A stretch of DNA of 64,000 nt from Peteryoungia rhizophila. GTDB lineage: Bacteria; Pseudomonadota; Alphaproteobacteria; Rhizobiales; Rhizobiaceae. The position numbers and the translations under genes were made by a program. Of this stretch, positions 60,011 through 64,000 are shown piece by piece. Positions within the stretch are counted from its first letter, which is position 1, and every line of letters begins with the position of its first letter. Below the pieces are notes generated by a model, which had not been told where the DNA came from, did not search any database, and saw only the letters and a program-made list of their open reading frames with translations. Where the stretch lies: contig NZ_STGT01000007.1 of the NCBI RefSeq assembly GCF_004912145.1, forward strand, positions 124,001-188,000, given 5' to 3'.

Positions 60011-60583
60011 TTAGTCGTTTCGTGTTTTTCGTATCTCGGGAATTATCGCGCTGATCCGATACAATACGTGCCGTTTCAGATGAGGGTGTGTGTCCGGCAC
60101 TTTGGGGTGGTTGAAGTCCCGATCCCCGAGATGCTCCATGCCGAGACGCCGCATGACGGCAATCGAACGTTCATTGTTGTGGACGGCGAAGGCGTAGATT
60201 TCGGCAAGGCCCAAGGTGGTGAGGCCATGTGCGAGAAGCTTTTCCGCAGCTTCTGTGACATACCCCTTTCCCCAGAAGCGTGTCGCAAGACGCCAGCCGA
60301 TTTCGACGGATCCGTCCGGCAGGATTTCTGGGGGCTCGACCTCGGATAGGCCGCAGAAGCCCATGGCTTCGTCGGTGCTGCGATCGGCAAGCGCATAGAA
60401 GCCCAGGCCTGTCTCCGTGATCATGTCGCGATTGCGGTCGAAGAGCAGGTCGCATTCGGCGTGGCTGCGCCGAAACGGAAAGAAGGTCATGACCTTCTCG
60501 TCCCTGTTGATCTCGCGAAACAGGTTTCGGTCATCGTCCCGCCAATTGCGAAGTGTGAGCCGCTCTGTCTCAACGATGATCAT
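60011..60583 (-). CDS. GNAT family N-acetyltransferase (RimJ/RimL-like)
   Basis: 190 residues. The pattern VETERLTLRNWRDDD at the start, then GFYALADRSTDEAMGFCGL, GWRLATRFWGKGYVTEAAEKLL (the acetyl-CoA-binding segment, 60267-60332) and HNNERSIAVMRRLGMEHLG, is that of the RimJ/RimL branch of GNAT enzymes. It probably acetylates an amino group; the substrate is unknown. It starts 10 bases after serB on the same strand and is probably co-transcribed with it, though no metabolic link is evident. Confidence 0.9.
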   Translation of the reverse strand: MIIVETERLTLRNWRDDDRNLFREINRDEKVMTFFPFRRSHAECDLLFDRNRDMITETGLGFYALADRSTDEAMGFCGLSEVEPPEILPDGSVEIGWRLATRFWGKGYVTEAAEKLLAHGLTTLGLAEIYAFAVHNNERSIAVMRRLGMEHLGDRDFNHPKVPDTHPHLKRHVLYRISAIIPEIRKTRND

Positions 60584-60593
60584 GGGAGGCCTG

Positions 60594-61484
60594 TCACCCG
60601 TTGACGAAATCCGTTTTGCGATAGCCCTGGAGATACAGGAGGGCGGTGAGGTCACCGTGGTCGATGCGGATCCCGGCCTCCGCGGCAACTGCGGGTTTGG
60701 CGTGCAGGGCGACGCCGGACCCTGCGATGCCGAGCATGCCGAGATCGTTGGCGCCATCTCCGACGGCAATGGTGTCGTCAGGGGAAATGCCGAGCTTCCT
60801 TGTGATGTCCAATAGCGCATCGACCTTGGCCTGTTTGCCGAGGATTGGTTCGGCAACTGCGCCCGTCAGATAGCCATCGCTTTCGAGCAGGATGTTGGCG
60901 CGGTTCTCGTCGAAGCCGAGCGTGGCAGCGATCCTTGTGGTGAAGACGGTGAAGCCGCCCGAGACGAGCGCGGTGTGTCCACCCCTGGCCTTCATCGTGG
61001 CGATCAGTTCTCGGCCGCCAGGCGTTAGCGTGATACGCTTCTCGATGACTTCGTCGACCACCGAGATGGGCATGCCCTTTAGTAGCGCCACCCGCTCGCG
61101 AAGGGCGGGTTCGAATGCGATTTCGCCATTCATTGCACGCGCCGTGATCTCGGACACCTTGTCCTTCAACCCGACTTCGGCCGCCAGCTCATCAATGCAT
61201 TCCTGGCCGATCATGGTCGAATCCATGTCGGCGATGAGGAAGGATTTGCGACGAGTTTCGGCGTCCTGCACGGCGACATCCACGGGCTGGCCTGCCAGAA
61301 CCTCGCGGATGAGGCGCTCCGCCTCGACTGCGTCCGTGCCGTCCGGAAGCGGAATGTCGCAGGCAATGCCGTCGGCGAGCCAGTAGAGCCGCGATGATGC
61401 GACCGCGTCCGCAGCCTTCTCGGCGAGCGCCGGGGTCAGAACAGGGTTTGACGGATTGGCGACAAGCGTGGCAACCAAGGCCAT
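60594..61484 (-). CDS. serB: Phosphoserine phosphatase SerB
   Basis: 296 residues. It removes phosphate from phosphoserine, the last step of serine synthesis. The HAD-family motifs are LIADMDSTMIGQECIDE (nucleophile and acid Asp, near residue 85), VSGGFTVF (Ser) and AVGDGANDLGML (metal Asp pair). A regulatory N-terminal region of about 75 residues precedes them. ATG 61484-61482 overlaps the miaA ATG on the opposite strand by two bases, so promoters must lie inside each other's coding regions or transcripts must be leaderless. Confidence 0.96.
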   Translation of the reverse strand: MALVATLVANPSNPVLTPALAEKAADAVASSRLYWLADGIACDIPLPDGTDAVEAERLIREVLAGQPVDVAVQDAETRRKSFLIADMDSTMIGQECIDELAAEVGLKDKVSEITARAMNGEIAFEPALRERVALLKGMPISVVDEVIEKRITLTPGGRELIATMKARGGHTALVSGGFTVFTTRIAATLGFDENRANILLESDGYLTGAVAEPILGKQAKVDALLDITRKLGISPDDTIAVGDGANDLGMLGIAGSGVALHAKPAVAAEAGIRIDHGDLTALLYLQGYRKTDFVNG

Positions 61485-62397
61485 GATGGAAGATCCTAGC
61501 AAGAACTCAGACGCGATCCTGATAACCGGGCCGACCGCCAGCGGCAAGTCCGCGCTTGCGCTCGATTTCGCCCGACGGCATGGCGGCGTTGTCATCAATG
61601 CCGACAGCATGCAGGTTTATGACACGCTGCGGGTCGTGACCGCCCGTCCGAGCGTCGAGGAAATGGACGGGGTTCCACACGAACTCTACGGCCGTGTGCC
61701 CGCATCGCGTAGCTACTCCACCGGAGACTGGCTGCGGGAGGTGGAACAACTCCTCGAACGCATCAAGGGAGAGGGGCGCCTGCCGGTCATCATTGGTGGG
61801 ACGGGGCTCTACTTCAAGGCGCTGACGGGAGGGCTTTCAGAGATGCCGCCTGTCCCGGATGCGCTGCGGAGCGAAATCCGGCGCAGGTTGGAGATGGAAG
61901 GGGCCGAGGTGCTGCATGCAGAGCTGGTGACGCTCGATCCGCCCGTGGCGCAACGTCTCAATCCGAGCGACGGGCAACGGATCGTGCGAGCCGTGGAGGT
62001 GTTTCTGGCGACCGGACGCTCCATCGCCGAATTCCAGAAACAATCCGGACCGATGCTCGTCGATCCCGGTCGGGCCTTGAAGCTCATTGTCCTGCCGGAC
62101 AGAACCGTCCTGCAGGATCGCATCAACCGGCGCTTTGCGTTGATGATGGAGGAGGGGGCGGTCGAGGAGGTCGAGGCCTTGCTCGCACTCGATCTTGCGC
62201 CTGAAATGCCGGCCATGAAAGCGATTGGCGTGTCGCAGATCGCCGATATGCTGGCCGGGCGCATCACCCGGAAAGAGGCAACCGATCTCGCCTCTGCGGC
62301 GACGCGGCAATATGCCAAGCGGCAGATGACCTGGTTCCGTAATCAGATGGATGACAGCTGGCTGCGCATCGACCCGACCACATACCGGATCGACTAA
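61483..62397 (+). CDS. miaA: tRNA dimethylallyltransferase MiaA
   Basis: 304 residues. It adds a dimethylallyl group to A37 of tRNAs that read codons beginning with U. The P-loop GPTASGKSALA is near residue 19, and DSMQVYDTLRVVTARP, VPHELYG, VIIGGTGLYFKAL and QYAKRQMTWFRNQ are all present. The start is ATG 61483 or 61486 (MMEDPSKN); an earlier in-frame TTG at 61456 is unlikely. No SD is clear. The gene is divergent from serB with overlapping starts and convergent with the ATPase gene at 62405. Confidence 0.95.
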   Translation: MMEDPSKNSDAILITGPTASGKSALALDFARRHGGVVINADSMQVYDTLRVVTARPSVEEMDGVPHELYGRVPASRSYSTGDWLREVEQLLERIKGEGRLPVIIGGTGLYFKALTGGLSEMPPVPDALRSEIRRRLEMEGAEVLHAELVTLDPPVAQRLNPSDGQRIVRAVEVFLATGRSIAEFQKQSGPMLVDPGRALKLIVLPDRTVLQDRINRRFALMMEEGAVEEVEALLALDLAPEMPAMKAIGVSQIADMLAGRITRKEATDLASAATRQYAKRQMTWFRNQMDDSWLRIDPTTYRID

Positions 62398-62404
62398 GGC
62401 CGTT

Positions 62405-64000
62405 TCAGTCGCGCTTGTAGAGGCTCGACAACGGCTTTTTCAGAATGCTTTCCCGAAGCGAGGAGCCACCCTCGCGGCGCAGCGGCTGTGAGCCGAAGGT
62501 CGCCGGCGCCGGCTCCGCAGCAGCGTATGTGGGGGCAGGAATCTCGGGGCGTGGCCGGACGGGATCGTCCATGCCAGTACGGGGAAGCATGTCGGGCCGA
62601 TACGGCTCGATGGGCGGCATTTCCGACGATGGCAATGTGTGGCGCTGGACAACTGTGTCATAGGCCGGGCGCGTGACCGGCGGGGCGGGTGCGATGGGCG
62701 TCGTGCTCACAACCGGGCGAGGGGCGTGGCTCTGAGCGAGGGCCGGCCTTACGTTGCCGAAACCTTCGTCCTCGTCGTCGAATTCTTCGTCGTCGTAAAT
62801 GCCATCAGGTGCGAGCGGGATGCCACCCTGGCCAAAGCCGCTGTCGAAGCTTTGCTGGAAGGCAGAGATGTCGGGACCTGCAATGGCGCGCATGCGGCCG
62901 ACGATGTTGCGCAGATCGACCGTATCCGGTGTCTCCTCGGTGTTTTTCGCGGTGACGCCGTTCGCCTTCGGCAGAGCCGATTCGTCGACGCGGGTGAAGC
63001 GCATGCGCATCGGGACGGCGATCGCCTCGCCGAAAGCGATGGCTTCACCATTGCCGATCGACGAGATGAAGCTGGTGGTCGAGATCGAACTATCGGGAAT
63101 GGCCGAGCGGATGATTTCCTGGTCGCGGTCGTTGGCAAGCCGCATGGCAAAGAGCGTCGAGCACTGCGACAGGATGGTCTGGTCGAGTTCACCGGGGCGC
63201 TGGGTGATCACGCCGAGCGAAACGCCGTATTTTCGGCCTTCCTTGGCGATGCGGGCTATGGCCTGCCGGGTCGGGAAGAAGCCGAGATTGGGGTCTGCGG
63301 GCACGTAGCGGTGTGCCTCTTCGCAGACGACGAGCATGTGGATCGCGCCGTTCGACCAGAGCGCCAGCTCGAAGGCCATGCGGCAAAGAACCGAGGCGAC
63401 GGAATTCACGACTTCGGATGGAATGCCGGCCAGCTGGAAGGTCGAGATCGGACGATCGTCTCCCGGGATGCGGAAGATATGCGCAATCGTCTCCATGATC
63501 GTGTCGCTGATCGTGTTGTTGGAGAACATGAAGTGATAGCGGGGGTCATTGACCGCCGACATGATGCGCATCTTGAGCGACCGCAGATAAGGTTTTTCGC
63601 CGCGACCTTCGAGGCGGCCGATGCGCTCGTCGATGAGCGCCATGAGATCGGCGATGCGATAGGGCACCGGCGTGTCCGCGGTCATCGAGCTCTTGTCGGC
63701 CATGCGGCGCATCAGGGCGCTTTCATTGCCGCGGAAGGCGCGTTTCGCCTCCGGCATCAGATCGCGCAGGATGTCGAGTTCCTCGGCCACCGGCGGGCGG
63801 CCGCGGAACAGGACCTCGGCGAATTCATCGAGCCGCATCAGCCAGAAGGGCAGGTCGAGCGTATCCGTATCGATGACAACAGCGAGTTCCGGGAAGGCGG
63901 CCGCGAATTCATTGTGTGGATCGAGGATCAGAATGCGGAGCTTCGGGTCGCTCTCGATTGCCTTGCGCAGCAGCAGCGAAACGGCCGTCGACTTGCCGAC
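62405..64000 (-). CDS. HerA-like ATPase (DUF87/FtsK-HerA superfamily), 5'-truncated by the window
   Basis: 531 codons are visible. The frame stays open to base 64000 and begins within VGKSTAVSLLLRKAIESD, the Walker A region, so the N-terminus lies outside. Walker B-like LRILILDPHNEF and, further on, HMLVVCEEAHRYV, GVSLGVITQRPGELDQTILSQC and SNNTISDTIMETIAHI follow the HerA pattern. HerA is a hexameric DNA translocase; a NurA nuclease partner is not in the window. The last 130 residues are Pro-rich and disordered, ending LSSLYKRD. A shorter start at 63838 (MRLDEF) is only an internal Met. Confidence 0.88.
   Translation of the reverse strand, partial: VGKSTAVSLLLRKAIESDPKLRILILDPHNEFAAAFPELAVVIDTDTLDLPFWLMRLDEFAEVLFRGRPPVAEELDILRDLMPEAKRAFRGNESALMRRMADKSSMTADTPVPYRIADLMALIDERIGRLEGRGEKPYLRSLKMRIMSAVNDPRYHFMFSNNTISDTIMETIAHIFRIPGDDRPISTFQLAGIPSEVVNSVASVLCRMAFELALWSNGAIHMLVVCEEAHRYVPADPNLGFFPTRQAIARIAKEGRKYGVSLGVITQRPGELDQTILSQCSTLFAMRLANDRDQEIIRSAIPDSSISTTSFISSIGNGEAIAFGEAIAVPMRMRFTRVDESALPKANGVTAKNTEETPDTVDLRNIVGRMRAIAGPDISAFQQSFDSGFGQGGIPLAPDGIYDDEEFDDEDEGFGNVRPALAQSHAPRPVVSTTPIAPAPPVTRPAYDTVVQRHTLPSSEMPPIEPYRPDMLPRTGMDDPVRPRPEIPAPTYAAAEPAPATFGSQPLRREGGSSLRESILKKPLSSLYKRD

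Noticed and set aside
1..64000. Search for CRISPR arrays, insertion sequences, prophage, rRNA, tRNA and toxin-antitoxin pairs
   Set aside because: No direct-repeat arrays, transposase motifs, integrase, tRNA cloverleaf or rRNA sequence was found by eye. The RHH gene at 50381 has no toxin partner.

Overview
This 64 kb window looks like core chromosome of an alphaproteobacterium of the order Hyphomicrobiales, most likely Rhizobiaceae (Rhizobium/Agrobacterium relatives). Three things point there: the gene order murB-ddl-ftsQ-ftsA-ftsZ-lpxC-bamD-recN-ligA, the block thyA-folA-hflK-hflC-degP with serB/miaA, and a circularly permuted two-piece tmRNA whose tag reads ANDNNAKGYALAA. Base composition is evenly GC-rich and coding density is very high. 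I see no rRNA, tRNA, insertion sequence, prophage or CRISPR array. The family assignment is inference from synteny and protein style; no database search was possible.

Layout. 1-9052 (+): end of murB, a membrane diguanylate cyclase, ddl, ftsQAZ, lpxC and bamD: peptidoglycan precursor synthesis, divisome, lipid A and outer-membrane assembly. 9086-15374 (+): recN, a cardiolipin synthase, an endonuclease/exonuclease/phosphatase-fold protein and ligA. 15375-20010 (-): a second diguanylate cyclase, the uncharacterised TIGR02588/TIGR02587 membrane pair, and a DEAD-box helicase with a repetitive basic tail. 20202-24624: a DnaQ-type exonuclease, CreA, a small secreted protein and an mcp-cheW chemotaxis pair. 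24817-30018: a DUF2189 membrane protein, a 51-residue membrane protein, SCO1/SenC, prmA, a DUF1127 protein and aminopeptidase P. 30022-34152 (-): azlCD, a hypothetical gene, panCB and a nicotinamidase. 34344-40361: PQQ glucose dehydrogenase, a DUF6074 protein, thymidine kinase and a UvrD/PcrA helicase. 40639-50353 (+): an RND efflux adaptor/pump pair, a D-lactate/glycolate-type FAD dehydrogenase and a large AsmA protein. 50381-51945 (-): RHH protein, DUF4169 protein, SspB and ssrA. 52105-57592 (+): thyA, folA, hflK, hflC, a DUF2065 protein and DegP. 57596-64000: a GGDEF-EAL protein, a GNAT acetyltransferase, serB, miaA and a truncated HerA-like ATPase.

Functional themes. Envelope biogenesis and envelope quality control dominate (Mur/Fts/Lpx/Bam, AsmA, HflKC, DegP, RND pump, cardiolipin synthase). 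tmRNA and SspB are neighbours that serve the same ribosome-rescue/ClpXP route. Three c-di-GMP enzymes lie in the window, and none shows the RxxD inhibitory site. Tight packing is a recurring feature: four ATGA stop/start overlaps, a divergent pair whose start codons overlap (serB/miaA), and convergent pairs separated by 0 to 7 bases.

Nothing here looks like a new defence or mobile system. The least explained parts are the TIGR02587/02588 pair, the small secreted protein at 21585-21950 with a 16-bp AT palindrome upstream, the 51-residue membrane protein beside SCO1, and a hypothetical gene at 31245-31586.
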